NCBI RefSeq assembly: GCF_030248535.1
Contig: NZ_JAHGAJ010000014.1
Span: 124,001 to 188,000, forward strand
Length of the DNA stretch: 64,000 bases
DNA from: Vibrio sp. D404a
GTDB taxonomy: Bacteria > Pseudomonadota > Gammaproteobacteria > Enterobacterales > Vibrionaceae
Reading direction: 5' to 3'
Shown: piece after piece, positions 18,829 through 27,800 of the stretch
How positions within the stretch are numbered: the stretch's first letter is position 1
Layout: each line of letters begins with the position of its first letter
Program-made: the position numbers and the translations under genes
Notes under the pieces: generated by a model
Told to the model about the DNA's origin: nothing
Database searches by the model: none
The model's input: only the letters and a program-made list of their open reading frames with translations

Positions 18829-20271
18829 TTACTGCCAGTTACTATCATCCCAATTGGTGCTATCCCACGTTAACGCTGTGCTGGTTGCACAAGCGTCGCC
18901 AACACCATCGTTGTCCGAGTCGGCTTGGTCAGCATTCGCAGTGTTTATGCAGTTATCATTAAGGTTATCGATGCCATCGTTATCTAAGTCACCTGAGCGT
19001 GTATCATCGTTCGGATAGTCATCATCTAAGTTGTCGTAACCATCGTCGTCGTCATCACCAGCGCGGGTGTTGTCATTTGGATACATGTCGACGTCATTGT
19101 CGTAGCCGTCGTTGTCGGTGTCGTTCGGGTACTGATCATCGATGTTATCGATGTTGTCACCGTCGGAATCCCCAGCTCGCGTTGGATCTGTTGGGAATTC
19201 ATCATCGAGGTTGTCATAGCCATCGTTGTCGTCATCACCAGAACGTGTGTCATCATCCGGGAACTCATCGACGTCATTGCTATAACCATCGTTGTCAGTG
19301 TCGTTGGGGTAAGGGTCATCGATTTCATCAGTGCCGTCAGAATCGAGATCCCCGGCTTTGGTGGCATCGTTAGGGAATAGGTCGACATCATTGTTGTAGC
19401 TGTCGTTATCGCTGTCATTTGGGTAGGGGTCGGCTAAGTTGTCACCTAGATCGTCTTCGTCGGCGTCAACCCATTCATTAGGGTTACCTAAGAACTGATC
19501 GACGCTATCTTTGACGCCGTCTCCATCTTCATCGGCAATGACAATGTCGGCAGTATTTTCTAAGTCGTCCTTGATTTGTTCTGGGGTTTGTTCGTCATCA
19601 ATGGTATCGAGAATGGCTTTGATTTCTTCGTTTACACCAGCCACCACAATCGTAAACTTGCCTGCTTCAGAAGAGCCTTCCTCTGTCGCTTTTTGTAAGT
19701 CTTCGGGATCTTCTGGAAGCGCCCCTAACTCAACGATCTTTTCAGCGGCATAGGCGGCTTTTGGTGCACCGTCACCCTCTAAAAAGTCACCGAGAACATC
19801 ATCGACGTCGATACCTAATTGAGTGGCGACTTGCTGGGTTGCATCTTCTTTGGAAAGGCTAGAGTCTTGCTCTAATGTGTTGTGTACAAGGGTCGAAAGT
19901 GGCGTGACTGCGGTTTCTCCGGCTGGTGCCGACATTACATAGCTTTCTGTCACTTGGCCTTGGTCTTCATCAACGGTTTGTCCCGCAATGGCCTGTACCA
20001 CAACTGGGTATTGGGACGGGTTATCGATACCGCTGACATCTAACTCAGCAACACCACCTTCTCCCGATGTGGCGGTGGGCTCTCCGCTGTCTAACACGTA
20101 GTTCCTATTGAGATCCAGCCAGACAGTGGCATCACGCAGGTAACCGTCAATGGCTGTCACACTATAAGAACTGGTGTCGCTAGAGGAGTCTGAATCGGAG
20201 TCGTCAAAACACCCGATCAGACCCACACTAGCGCTTAGCCCTAGCACAATAGTGAGTGGGTTCTTTTTCAT
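18829..20271 (-). CDS. lipoprotein with thrombospondin type 3-like calcium repeats
   Basis: The 480-residue protein begins with a lipoprotein signal (LSASVGLIGC, Cys about residue 21) and a Ser/Asp linker. Next is a domain with AIDGYLRDATVWLDLNRN as found in other marine lipoproteins. The C-terminal half (about residues 245-455) is a string of acidic repeats of the kind DxDxDGxxNxxD, typical of thrombospondin type 3 repeats that bind calcium. It is very acidic. It probably sits on the outer membrane and may be partnered by the secreted protein encoded downstream. The repeats could be a spacer rather than a binding site. Confidence 0.8.
   Translation of the reverse strand: MKKNPLTIVLGLSASVGLIGCFDDSDSDSSSDTSSYSVTAIDGYLRDATVWLDLNRNYVLDSGEPTATSGEGGVAELDVSGIDNPSQYPVVVQAIAGQTVDEDQGQVTESYVMSAPAGETAVTPLSTLVHNTLEQDSSLSKEDATQQVATQLGIDVDDVLGDFLEGDGAPKAAYAAEKIVELGALPEDPEDLQKATEEGSSEAGKFTIVVAGVNEEIKAILDTIDDEQTPEQIKDDLENTADIVIADEDGDGVKDSVDQFLGNPNEWVDADEDDLGDNLADPYPNDSDNDSYNNDVDLFPNDATKAGDLDSDGTDEIDDPYPNDTDNDGYSNDVDEFPDDDTRSGDDDNDGYDNLDDEFPTDPTRAGDSDGDNIDNIDDQYPNDTDNDGYDNDVDMYPNDNTRAGDDDDDGYDNLDDDYPNDDTRSGDLDNDGIDNLNDNCINTANADQADSDNDGVGDACATSTALTWDSTNWDDSNWQ
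18960..19460 (-). repeat. degenerate tandem repeats encoding acidic calcium-type modules
   Basis: Units of about 69 bases (pattern D-[EDQ]-[FY]-P-x-D-x-T-R-[AS]-G-D with GYDNxDD) alternate with shorter units containing YPNDTDNDGY. The repeat is in frame throughout, so unit gain or loss would alter length without breaking the gene. Confidence 0.7.
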
Positions 20272-20577
20272 TAGTTCATCCTAAACTGACGTTGTATAGA
20301 GTTGTTGCATATGAAAGCTAGGAAACGAAATTCACTTGTGCAAGGGGCTCAAAATTGTGTCGTTCGCGACATGAATAATAAGGCTTGGTATTAATCTGTG
20401 TGAGTGATGATTGGTGGTGTAACTAACAATAAGACAAATAAGAGATAATTGAGGGAGATGCGGTTTTCAGCGTTGGGTAGACGGTTTAATTGTGGCGAGT
20501 TTACCCAAAAGAAATAACAAAAACCTTTGTTTAATTATGTGATCTGTTTCACTTTGGAAGTGTGATGTCGCTCGATA
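20272..20577. other. intergenic region upstream of the lipoprotein gene
   Basis: This 306-base gap lies between the lipoprotein start and the terminator of the alcohol dehydrogenase gene. It must contain the promoter of the lipoprotein-secreted protein pair. I see no ORF, repeat or recognised operator. Confidence 0.4.
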
Positions 20578-20612
20578 AAAAAGCGGGCTCACCTGTGGTA
20601 AGCCCGCTTTAA
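20578..20612 (-). terminator. rho-independent terminator of the alcohol dehydrogenase gene
   Basis: AAAGCGGGCT and AGCCCGCTTT form a 10-base stem with an 11-base loop; on the minus strand the stem is followed by six T residues. Confidence 0.8.
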
Positions 20613-20685
20613 AACTAAAATATAGAGTTGCTCTTTTAGAACACTTCCAAACAGAAGCGCCCTAAGAAAATGCGACTACTTAGAA

Positions 20686-21834
20686 TTACATCGCTGCTTC
20701 AAAGATTGCAGAGATCTCTTCATGTGTTGCTTGTTTCGGGTTAGTGAAACCACAAGCATCTTTTAGTGCATTGTCAGACAGAGTAGGGATGTCTTCCAGT
20801 TTCGCACCAAGTTGAGCGATACCTGCTGGGATACCAACATCAGCAGCCAGAGCTACGATAGATGCGATAGCCGCTTCTGCGCCTTGCTCTGCTGTCATCT
20901 CTTCAACATTTACACCCATTGCTTTTGCCACATCACGTAGACGCTCAGGACAAACTTGCGCGTTGTAGCGTTGTACGTGTGGAAGAAGAATTGCGTTACA
21001 TACACCGTGTGGTAGGTCGTAGAAACCACCCAGTTGGTGCGCCATAGCGTGTACGTAACCTAGAGATGCATTGTTGAATGCCATACCTGCCATGAACTGT
21101 GCGTAAGCCATTTGCTCACGAGCTTCGATGTCGTCACCGTTGCTTACTGCAGTGCGTAGGTGTGCTTGGATAAGCTCAATCGCTTTGATTGCAACGGCAT
21201 CAGTAATCGGTGTCGCTGCGATAGATACGTACGCTTCGATAGCGTGAGTCAGCGCATCCATACCTGTTGCAGCAGTCAGCGATGCAGGCTTAGCAAGCAT
21301 CAACTCAGGATCGTTTACAGAGATAAGTGGCGTTGTGTGCTTATCAACGATCGCCATCTTAATGTGACGAGCTTCATCTGTGATGATACAGAAGCGAGTC
21401 ATTTCAGAAGCCGTACCCGCCGTTGTGTTGATAGCGATCAGTGGCATCATTGGTTTTTCTGATTGGTCAACGCCTTCGTAGTCGCCGATCTTACCGCCAT
21501 TTGCAGCAACCAGTGCGATACCTTTTGCACAGTCGTGTGGTGAACCACCACCTAGAGAAACCACGAAGTCACACTCGTTGTTTGTTAGCAGCTCTAGGCC
21601 ATCATTTACGTTAGCTGTTGTTGGGTTTGGTTGAGTACCATCGAATACAACTGTGTTAACGCCACGCTCTTCTAGTAGGTCTTGTACTTGTTTTACAACA
21701 CCGATTTGGTTCAAGATTTTATCAGTAACGATCAAACCTTTTTTGAAACCTTGCGATTGAATGCTGTCAGCTGCGTCTTTTAGACAGCCTGTGCCCATGA
21801 AGTTAATTGTAGGGATGTAAAATGCACTAGCCAT
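20686..21834 (-). CDS. yiaY: iron-containing alcohol dehydrogenase, YiaY-like
   Basis: The 382-residue group III alcohol dehydrogenase is collinear with E. coli Yia[24 protein letters not shown] for the cofactor, [14 protein letters not shown], and the metal-ligand stretches [15 protein letters not shown] and [22 protein letters not shown]. It should interconvert short-chain alcohols and aldehydes with NAD(H) in the cytosol. AGCAACTC-type purine sequence precedes the ATG. The gene is monocistronic. The symbol reflects similarity recalled for the E. coli protein; physiological substrate is not established. Confidence 0.88.
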   Translation of the reverse strand: MASAFYIPTINFMGTGCLKDAADSIQSQGFKKGLIVTDKILNQIGVVKQVQDLLEERGVNTVVFDGTQPNPTTANVNDGLELLTNNECDFVVSLGGGSPHDCAKGIALVAANGGKIGDYEGVDQSEKPMMPLIAINTTAGTASEMTRFCIITDEARHIKMAIVDKHTTPLISVNDPELMLAKPASLTAATGMDALTHAIEAYVSIAATPITDAVAIKAIELIQAHLRTAVSNGDDIEAREQMAYAQFMAGMAFNNASLGYVHAMAHQLGGFYDLPHGVCNAILLPHVQRYNAQVCPERLRDVAKAMGVNVEEMTAEQGAEAAIASIVALAADVGIPAGIAQLGAKLEDIPTLSDNALKDACGFTNPKQATHEEISAIFEAAM

Positions 21835-22088
21835 GAGTTGCTCCAGTTAAATTATGATTTTTGCTTGAGTTCTATGTTGGCGATAAAGGCCTGTGGAACA
21901 ATTGATCTGGGACAATTTTCGCTACTAACTACCACTTTATGGCTAGGGATTGTGACGTGCTTCATGAAGCAAACGGTTAGCTCGTTTCTAATGATAATTT
22001 AAATAATATTAGGTGGCGCGAACGGTACGCCATCTATATGAGAATGACTATTGTTGATGCGAAAAATACACATAAACTTATAATATTA
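21835..22088. other. intergenic region upstream of yiaY
   Basis: This 254-base gap holds the yiaY promoter. A TGTGACGTGCTTCATGA stretch near 21952 contains a CRP-like half site, but the second half is poor. No other element is supported. Confidence 0.3.
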
Positions 22089-22250
22089 TTAACTTTCTGT
22101 TTTCTCTTTATCGATTGGCTCTTGATTAGCCGCGTTACTAGTCATGACCTCTTCGTCAGTTTCTGATTCAGTATCATCACCCACAAACGCGTCGTAATTT
22201 TTTACAAGAAATGGTGTGAGCATGACAGATGATGGTAAAAAGTGCTTCAT
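22089..22250 (-). CDS. small acidic protein, 53 residues
   Basis: This short gene has a near-ideal ribosome binding site, GGAGG four bases before the ATG. The product starts with a slightly hydrophobic segment (MKHFLPSSVMLTPFLVKNY) and ends in an acidic, disordered-looking tail rich in D, E, S and T. It has no cysteine and no true membrane helix. No family is recognised. It lies between the divergent yiaY promoter region and yjjG. Confidence 0.6.
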   Translation of the reverse strand: MKHFLPSSVMLTPFLVKNYDAFVGDDTESETDEEVMTSNAANQEPIDKEKTES

Positions 22251-22444
22251 AATACCTCCGGTATTGAACGGTGTTTCTTGTATGTTATTAGTTTAATATG
22301 TGGCAAAATTTGCGATACATCATAAGTTGATGCGTGATTTTTATAAAAGGTCAGAACTTTCTACGAGCTCACAGTTGTGTGGAAAGTGTGCAAAGGTATG
22401 AGGCATAGCCTCTTAAGAACGATCGAACCCAATTAGGATAGGTA

Positions 22445-23119
22445 ATGAAGTACGACTGGATATTTTTTGATGCGGATGAAACGTTGTTTCACTTTGACTC
22501 GTTTAAGGGAATGAAGCTGATGTTCTCTCGATTTGGCGTCGAGTTTAACGAGCAAGACTACGCGGCATACCAAAAAGTCAATTTACCGCTTTGGGTTGAT
22601 TACCAAGATGGCCGCATCACGGCCGACCAACTAAAGCACACACGTTTCGAGTCTTGGGCACAAAAGCTCGACACCACAACCGCAGTATTGAACAGCGCTT
22701 TCTTAACCGCAATGGCAGATATCTGTACCCTGCTGCCGGGCGCAAAAGAGCTAATGGAAGCACTGCAAGGTAAAGTAAAAATGGGCATCATCACCAACGG
22801 TTTTACTGAACTGCAATCTATTCGCCTAGAGCGTACAGGGATGACGGACTACTTTGATCATGTGGTGATCTCAGAAGAGGTGGGTGTGGCTAAGCCAGAC
22901 TTTGCTATCTTCGACCATACACACCGTATCATTGGTGAGCCAGCGAAAGAGCGTATGTTGATGGTTGGCGATAACCCGCATTCAGATATCTTAGGTGGTA
23001 TCGATTTTGGTATCGAAACATGCTGGCTCAATGTTGAGGGCAAGCCTAAACCTAATGGTATTGAGCCTCACTATCAAGTCGCGTCATTGAACGAGCTTAA
23101 GGCGCTGCTGTTAGCGTAG
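22445..23119 (+). CDS. yjjG: pyrimidine 5'-nucleotidase YjjG
   Basis: The 224-residue HAD-superfamily phosphatase has all core motifs: the DxD nucleophile in IFFDADETLFHFD, the Thr/Ser motif in MGIITNG, the Lys in VGVAKPDFAIF and the acidic pair in MLMVGDNPHSDILGG. YjjG-type enzymes dephosphorylate pyrimidine nucleoside monophosphates and are thought to clean up non-canonical nucleotides. Length matches the family. The gene is monocistronic, with a strong terminator 20 bases downstream. Confidence 0.92.
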   Translation: MKYDWIFFDADETLFHFDSFKGMKLMFSRFGVEFNEQDYAAYQKVNLPLWVDYQDGRITADQLKHTRFESWAQKLDTTTAVLNSAFLTAMADICTLLPGAKELMEALQGKVKMGIITNGFTELQSIRLERTGMTDYFDHVVISEEVGVAKPDFAIFDHTHRIIGEPAKERMLMVGDNPHSDILGGIDFGIETCWLNVEGKPKPNGIEPHYQVASLNELKALLLA

Positions 23120-23137
23120 AGCCGAACAAAAAGATTG

Positions 23138-23180
23138 AAAAAGGTACCCGGAGCGCAGGCGGGGTACCTTTTATTTTTTT
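23138..23180. terminator. bidirectional terminator after yjjG
   Basis: AAAAGGTACCC and GGGTACCTTTT form an 11-base stem followed by a long T-run on the plus strand and five T residues on the minus strand. Confidence 0.85.
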
Positions 23181-23281
23181 TACGTGTTTGTTCTGCTACT
23201 ACTGGGTTATGGCTTGCTAGTCAGATTCCCAATATTCCTCTTGCCTTTATAAGTGAACCGCCACGTTGCTCTAGGACTGGA

Positions 23282-25450
23282 TTACATAAAGGGTAGTGGC
23301 AGTGCGTCACTAGGCTCTGGTGTATTAGCCGTTTCAGCCTCTAAGATCAACGCGCCGTTTCGGCCTCTGTCTTTAATGATGTAGAGCGCTTCATCGGCCT
23401 TTTGAATCAGCTCAGAGTCGAGCATTAGGCTCTTGGTTCTGTGCTCGAAAATCGCTCCGCCAATAGACACTGTGATTCGATCGCTGCATTGCGAAGAACG
23501 GTGCGCAATATTGCGTTGATGCAGATCTGACATGAAATGACGAGTCTTACGTTCAAGATTCGGCTTCATTAAGCACTCAGTCAAAATAAGAAACTCATCG
23601 CCGCCATAGCGGAACACTTTGCAATACTTGTCAGTGAAGTGAATACGTAGCAGGTTGGCGATCTCTTTTAACACGTCATCGCCCTTCACATGGCCGTAGC
23701 TGTCGTTGTATTGCTTGTAAAAGTCGATATCAATCAATAGAACCGAAATCTGATTTCCTGCCTCAGAGCACTTTTGAAGCCCTTGTATTGAGGACGCCAG
23801 AGATACACGGTTGAACAGCCCAGTTAACGGGTCCAAGTTCACGAGGCGGTTAAGCTCTTTCTTTTGTGCGACTAATTGCTTTTGCTGCTGTTTGTTTTGT
23901 AAATCGACAGCAATATACGAACCCAAGTGTTTGATCAAGGACACATGATAGTCCTGATACGCATGTGGCTGGTGGGTTTGTACTGTTAGCACACCAAGCG
24001 TTTTTCTATCCAGCGTGAGTGGGATCATGATCACCGAGGGGTAGTCTTCTTGAGTAGTCCCAACAAAAGCGCGCACGGTCGGTTCATTGTTCAACAATTG
24101 CTGTAATACTTCCGCGGAGAATCGACCGTGAACAAACGACACATTATTGTCGATGCAGTAGGTGCTTAAGGTCGCTTCACCATTACAGTCAATCGTGAAC
24201 GGAGGCAATAAGTTTCCAAGGTCGATAAACTGATCGTAATGCAGCAGCTGAGACTGTTCGTCATACAAGCCAAGGGCAATGCAATCTATCGACATCAATT
24301 TTGATAAGTCTTTATAGAGCCTGAACACCATGTCGGTTAGATCATTGTGCGAACCCAAGTACTCACCAAATGAAGAGATCAATTCTAGGTTCTTAGCCAG
24401 CGACTGCGCATTCTCCAGTTGCGGTCTCTCTGAGTGTAACTGGTAGAGTTGCGCTATCGACTCACTATTGCTATTGACGTGCAATTTGAGTGCTTTGGAC
24501 TGCAATTCAAAGGCTTGCTCCAGCATATTGCTTTTTACGATGGAGTCGCCGTTGAACTTAGACTCTTGATAAAGAATGTCGGCGAACGCTTCCATGATCT
24601 TGGCGCTGCCAAAGGAATTAACCAGAGGGAGCGCTTTTTGAACATGGTTGTTGAGATGTTCGATGTTTTGGCTTTCGACAGCACAACGACAGTACTCCAA
24701 TAGCGCATCCAACAAATAGAAATCATCAGAGATTGATTCAGCGACTTGAATCGCTTGGCAGAAGTGCTTCAAGGCTTGCTTAGGGTCACCTAATAGCTCT
24801 AGATGGGCACCATAAGCGTTGTGAAAGAAAAACTTGCCTAATGCGCTGTCATGCTTTGCAAGCGCCAGTTGGTATTGTTTAAACTGGTACTCGGCGACAT
24901 CGAAGCGGCCTAGCTTACTATTGGTAAAGGCCAAGTTGGTGAGCACTGGTGAGAGAACGATGTTCTCAGGCTTTTGAGAGTTAGTTTCCCAAGCAAGCTC
25001 GCAGTAGTAATGCGCTTTATGGAAGTCTTTTGCTTCCAAGAAAATATAACCCAGATTGGCGTAGATCCGTGCCAATAGGTAAGGGTTTTCAATGTGCTTA
25101 CACTCTGATGCTTTGGTGAGTGCGACAATCGCTTCTGTGAAGTTACCAGAGCGGATCATTGCGATACCTAAGCCATACTCGATATAGAACTTTAACACCA
25201 CAGATGTTGATGCGTCAGCTTTATGCAGGGATTGGCTGAGGTAACCAAGGGCTTTCTTGATTCTGCCTTTTCTCAGTTCGCAGAAACCTTCCACGAACAA
25301 TTTGATGGCGCTTGGAATGGTTCTATCTAGGCGAATCGCCTCTGCATCCATCACGGCTTTGAGTTGGGTAATAGCTTCCGCGCCCTGTGAGGCGATGACT
25401 TCCTTGAGTTTGAGATCTAAGTAGTGAGTAAAGCTATCGGTATTTTTCAT
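23282..25450 (-). CDS. TPR-GAF-GGDEF diguanylate cyclase
   Basis: The 722-residue cytosolic protein has an N-terminal array of tetratricopeptide-like helical repeats (about residues 20-340), a GAF-type sensor domain (about 365-510) and a C-terminal GGDEF domain (about 545-710). The active site FRYGGDEFLILT is intact, so it should make cyclic di-GMP. No RxxD inhibitory site is visible five residues before GGDEF, which suggests no product inhibition at the usual I-site. The TPR part implies control by protein partners. The gene stands alone and is divergent from the YddG-like exporter. Confidence 0.9.
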   Translation of the reverse strand: MKNTDSFTHYLDLKLKEVIASQGAEAITQLKAVMDAEAIRLDRTIPSAIKLFVEGFCELRKGRIKKALGYLSQSLHKADASTSVVLKFYIEYGLGIAMIRSGNFTEAIVALTKASECKHIENPYLLARIYANLGYIFLEAKDFHKAHYYCELAWETNSQKPENIVLSPVLTNLAFTNSKLGRFDVAEYQFKQYQLALAKHDSALGKFFFHNAYGAHLELLGDPKQALKHFCQAIQVAESISDDFYLLDALLEYCRCAVESQNIEHLNNHVQKALPLVNSFGSAKIMEAFADILYQESKFNGDSIVKSNMLEQAFELQSKALKLHVNSNSESIAQLYQLHSERPQLENAQSLAKNLELISSFGEYLGSHNDLTDMVFRLYKDLSKLMSIDCIALGLYDEQSQLLHYDQFIDLGNLLPPFTIDCNGEATLSTYCIDNNVSFVHGRFSAEVLQQLLNNEPTVRAFVGTTQEDYPSVIMIPLTLDRKTLGVLTVQTHQPHAYQDYHVSLIKHLGSYIAVDLQNKQQQKQLVAQKKELNRLVNLDPLTGLFNRVSLASSIQGLQKCSEAGNQISVLLIDIDFYKQYNDSYGHVKGDDVLKEIANLLRIHFTDKYCKVFRYGGDEFLILTECLMKPNLERKTRHFMSDLHQRNIAHRSSQCSDRITVSIGGAIFEHRTKSLMLDSELIQKADEALYIIKDRGRNGALILEAETANTPEPSDALPLPFM

Positions 25451-25516
25451 TAACGCCGCGAATATAGTAACAGTTTCTTATATTGTATGGTGTGTTGTTT
25501 ATTGTGGGAAGCGTTA

Positions 25517-25527
25517 TTTTTTTTTTT
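25517..25527. repeat. homopolymer of eleven T
   Basis: An uninterrupted T-run lies between the divergent starts of the diguanylate cyclase gene and the exporter gene. Runs of this length slip easily and here fall in a promoter region. No other sign of phase variation is present. Confidence 0.6.
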
Positions 25528-25605
25528 CTATCAATTAGACGGGGTTCTGGTTTATGCTCGCGGTTTGTTTGATGGCTGTTATCAGCGTTGTGGAAAGGTA
25601 GACAA

Positions 25606-26547
25606 GTGTTAAAGACTCATCGTTATAGCTGTTATGGCTTACTAGCTATTCTTTTATGGAGCTGTTTGATTGCACTCTCTCGCAGTGTGGCAGAGCAACT
25701 GGGGCCAATCGGCGGTGCTGCGAGTTTGTATACTGTGAGCTCTATATTGCTGGTATTGGTGATGGGCTTTCCCAAACTGTCGCGGTTCTCTAAATCGTAT
25801 CTATTGATCGGTGGTTCACTGTTTGTCTGTTATGAGATCTTTCTTGCGCTCGCGTTAGGTATGGCGAACAGCCGACATCAAGCAATCGAAATGGCTGTAA
25901 TTAATTACTTATGGCCAGCGCTTACGGTTCTGTTTGCGGTGCTGTTGAGTAAAAAGAAAACCAGCCTTTTGGTTTACCCAAGCATCGTATTAGCGTTCTT
26001 TGGTGTGGCGTGGAGCATCAGTGGTGATGAAGGATTATCTATCGCTCAAATTGCAGCGAACGTATCGACCAACCCGCTAACTTATTCTATGGCCTTCTTT
26101 GGTGCGATTATTTGGGCGGTTTACTGCAATTACACGCAACGTGTCGCAAAAGGGCAGAATGCCATTGTTTTGTTCTTTATCGCAACGGCGATCACCTTAT
26201 GGATTAAATACGCTTTGAGCGCAGAAACGGGCATGGTGATGACAACCAGTGCCGCTATCGATCTATTGCTTGCAGGCGCCGCCATGGGGGCAGGCTACGC
26301 GCTTTGGAATACTGCGATTCTTGGAGGCAACATGGTGTTTCTTGCCACAATGTCTTATTTCACCCCCATTTTTGCTACGTTGTTTTCATCAATCTTGCTA
26401 GGGATTTCATTGACCATGACGTTCTGGCAAGGCGTATGTATGGTGACAATTGGTTCATTGGCTTGCTGGTGGGTGACAAGAGAAAAGCCGACACAGAAAG
26501 TGTCGGCTAAATCGAAGAGTAGCGATGTCGAGCAAGCGAAAACCTAG
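25606..26547 (+). CDS. yddG: YddG-like EamA family exporter
   Basis: The 313-residue inner-membrane protein has ten hydrophobic helices arranged as two EamA repeats. Features recalled for YddG, an aromatic amino acid exporter, are present: SRSVAEQLGPIGGAA near the N-terminus and MAVINYLWPALTVLF in the first repeat. I chose the GTG at 25606, with AAAGG 8 bases upstream, over the TTG at 25588. It is convergent with the cation-efflux gene, and its last codons contain that gene's terminator. The export substrate is inferred. Confidence 0.85.
   Translation: MLKTHRYSCYGLLAILLWSCLIALSRSVAEQLGPIGGAASLYTVSSILLVLVMGFPKLSRFSKSYLLIGGSLFVCYEIFLALALGMANSRHQAIEMAVINYLWPALTVLFAVLLSKKKTSLLVYPSIVLAFFGVAWSISGDEGLSIAQIAANVSTNPLTYSMAFFGAIIWAVYCNYTQRVAKGQNAIVLFFIATAITLWIKYALSAETGMVMTTSAAIDLLLAGAAMGAGYALWNTAILGGNMVFLATMSYFTPIFATLFSSILLGISLTMTFWQGVCMVTIGSLACWWVTREKPTQKVSAKSKSSDVEQAKT
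26482..26508 (-). terminator. terminator of the cation-efflux gene inside the yddG coding end
   Basis: AGCCGACAC and GTGTCGGCT form a perfect 9-base stem; on the minus strand it is followed by TTTTCTCTT. It lies 58 bases past the stop of the minus-strand cation-efflux gene but within the last codons of the plus-strand exporter. Confidence 0.7.
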
Positions 26548-26565
26548 TCGTTAATTGGCCGCCTT

Positions 26566-27462
26566 CTAGCTTGCGATGCTCAAGTTGAGTTTGAGCTCGT
26601 ATGGCATCTTAGATAAGCGTCGTTTCAGTAGGCGACGCGTCTTCTCAATATCATTAACCGCGATGGTTGTTTGATTTTTGGTGTGGATATCCACATTGAT
26701 ACGTAATTCTTGACCGACTTTCGTTACGCCTCTTAGCTCAAGATCTTGTTCCGCTTCTTTATCAACGGCAACAACGTTTTCGTCAACCTTTTCACAAATC
26801 TCTTTGTTTGCCGACATCATTAGCAGCTCACGCATTGCGTTTTTCAGCATATCGAATGGCACTTTAATAAAGTAGAACGACATCAATACCATCATCATTG
26901 GGTCTGCATACACTGCGTATTCAGCGAATGGAGAGAAAGTCATCAACCATGCCGCAACGAAACCAGCGGTTACCGCAACACTCAATAGCGTATCCATTTG
27001 CCACTGCTTAGATTCCGCTTCAATCAGACCAGAAGAGAAGCTCTTGCTCTTCTTAGCGATGTACCACCAAGCATAGCTACAGCCGAGTACGTTCAGTACA
27101 CCGAAGACGGTTGCAATTGAAGCATCCACTTCACGGCCACCCGTCATGAGAGCACCAATCGCTGAGTACAATGAATAACCCACAACGATAAGAATAACCG
27201 CAGCTTTAAATGCGATAACGATAGGCTCGATAATCGCGCGGCCAAATGGGAAGTTAGAGTCAGACGGACGATTGATGTACTTCGATGCAGCTAGTGACAA
27301 TAAAGTTAACAGTAAACTGATCAGCGAATAAACACCATCGAATACGATGACGAGGGAACCAACGATTAAGCCAAGTGCCAAGCCTCCCAATGCAAAGCCA
27401 GATGCAAGAAGGGCAGAGAACATTAATACTCGATTTTCGTTTTGGTTTGTCCTGTCACACAT
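26566..27462 (-). CDS. cation diffusion facilitator family transporter
   Basis: The 298-residue protein has about six membrane helices with CDF-type acidic metal sites (VIVFDGVYSLISLLLT in helix 2 and YADPMMMVLMSFYF in helix 5) and a short C-terminal cytosolic domain (about residues 215-298). CDF proteins export divalent metals such as zinc, iron or manganese in exchange for protons; the metal here is not clear. It is monocistronic and convergent with yddG. Confidence 0.87.
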   Translation of the reverse strand: MCDRTNQNENRVLMFSALLASGFALGGLALGLIVGSLVIVFDGVYSLISLLLTLLSLAASKYINRPSDSNFPFGRAIIEPIVIAFKAAVILIVVGYSLYSAIGALMTGGREVDASIATVFGVLNVLGCSYAWWYIAKKSKSFSSGLIEAESKQWQMDTLLSVAVTAGFVAAWLMTFSPFAEYAVYADPMMMVLMSFYFIKVPFDMLKNAMRELLMMSANKEICEKVDENVVAVDKEAEQDLELRGVTKVGQELRINVDIHTKNQTTIAVNDIEKTRRLLKRRLSKMPYELKLNLSIAS

Positions 27463-27737
27463 AATGATTTCCTAGTGTCTTTGATATCTTCATTGTTCTA
27501 ATACTGAGCGAGTTTTTCAAACCCAATCTGCCTTTTATAAATGGAAATAAAGACTTCTATTATGGTTTTATAATTAAATCAGAAGGTTACAGTTAATTGT
27601 GCGTGTCATTAATTTTGACACTGACTGATATGACAAATGAAGAGTGAGTGCGCTTGTGGAGCAAACAACACAACCTACAAATACAAGATTGGAGAGTATT
27701 GAGTTGCGCTATGGATGTTGGGGCAGTAAGTAACGAA
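27463..27737. other. intergenic region upstream of the cation-efflux gene
   Basis: Together with the hairpin after it, this leaves about 340 bases without a gene. It carries an inverted repeat, TGTCA-N7-TGACA, at 27604-27620, a possible operator about 140 bases upstream of the cation-efflux start. No ORF is supported. Confidence 0.4.
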
Positions 27738-27763
27738 ATGAGCACCTTGGTAACGGGTGCTCA
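27738..27763 (-). terminator. hairpin downstream of LysR gene
   Basis: ATGAGCACC and GGTGCTCAT form a 9-base stem with an 8-base loop, 38 bases past the stop of the minus-strand LysR gene. The following T-run is poor, so this is a modest candidate. Confidence 0.5.
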
Positions 27764-27800
27764 TTGAGAAAGTTAAGGATGCTAGAGATTATGCACGATG

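Noticed and set aside
18999..19418. Overlapping His/Arg-rich and Met/Thr-rich ORFs in the lipoprotein repeat region
   Set aside because: They are frame shadows of the acidic tandem repeats and have extreme repetitive composition.
18960..19460. CRISPR-like array
   Set aside because: The repeats are in-frame codon repeats without spacers of constant length and without cas genes; they encode acidic modules.
21952..21968. CRP binding site upstream of yiaY
   Set aside because: Only one half (TGTGA) matches; the second half does not, so a call is not justified.
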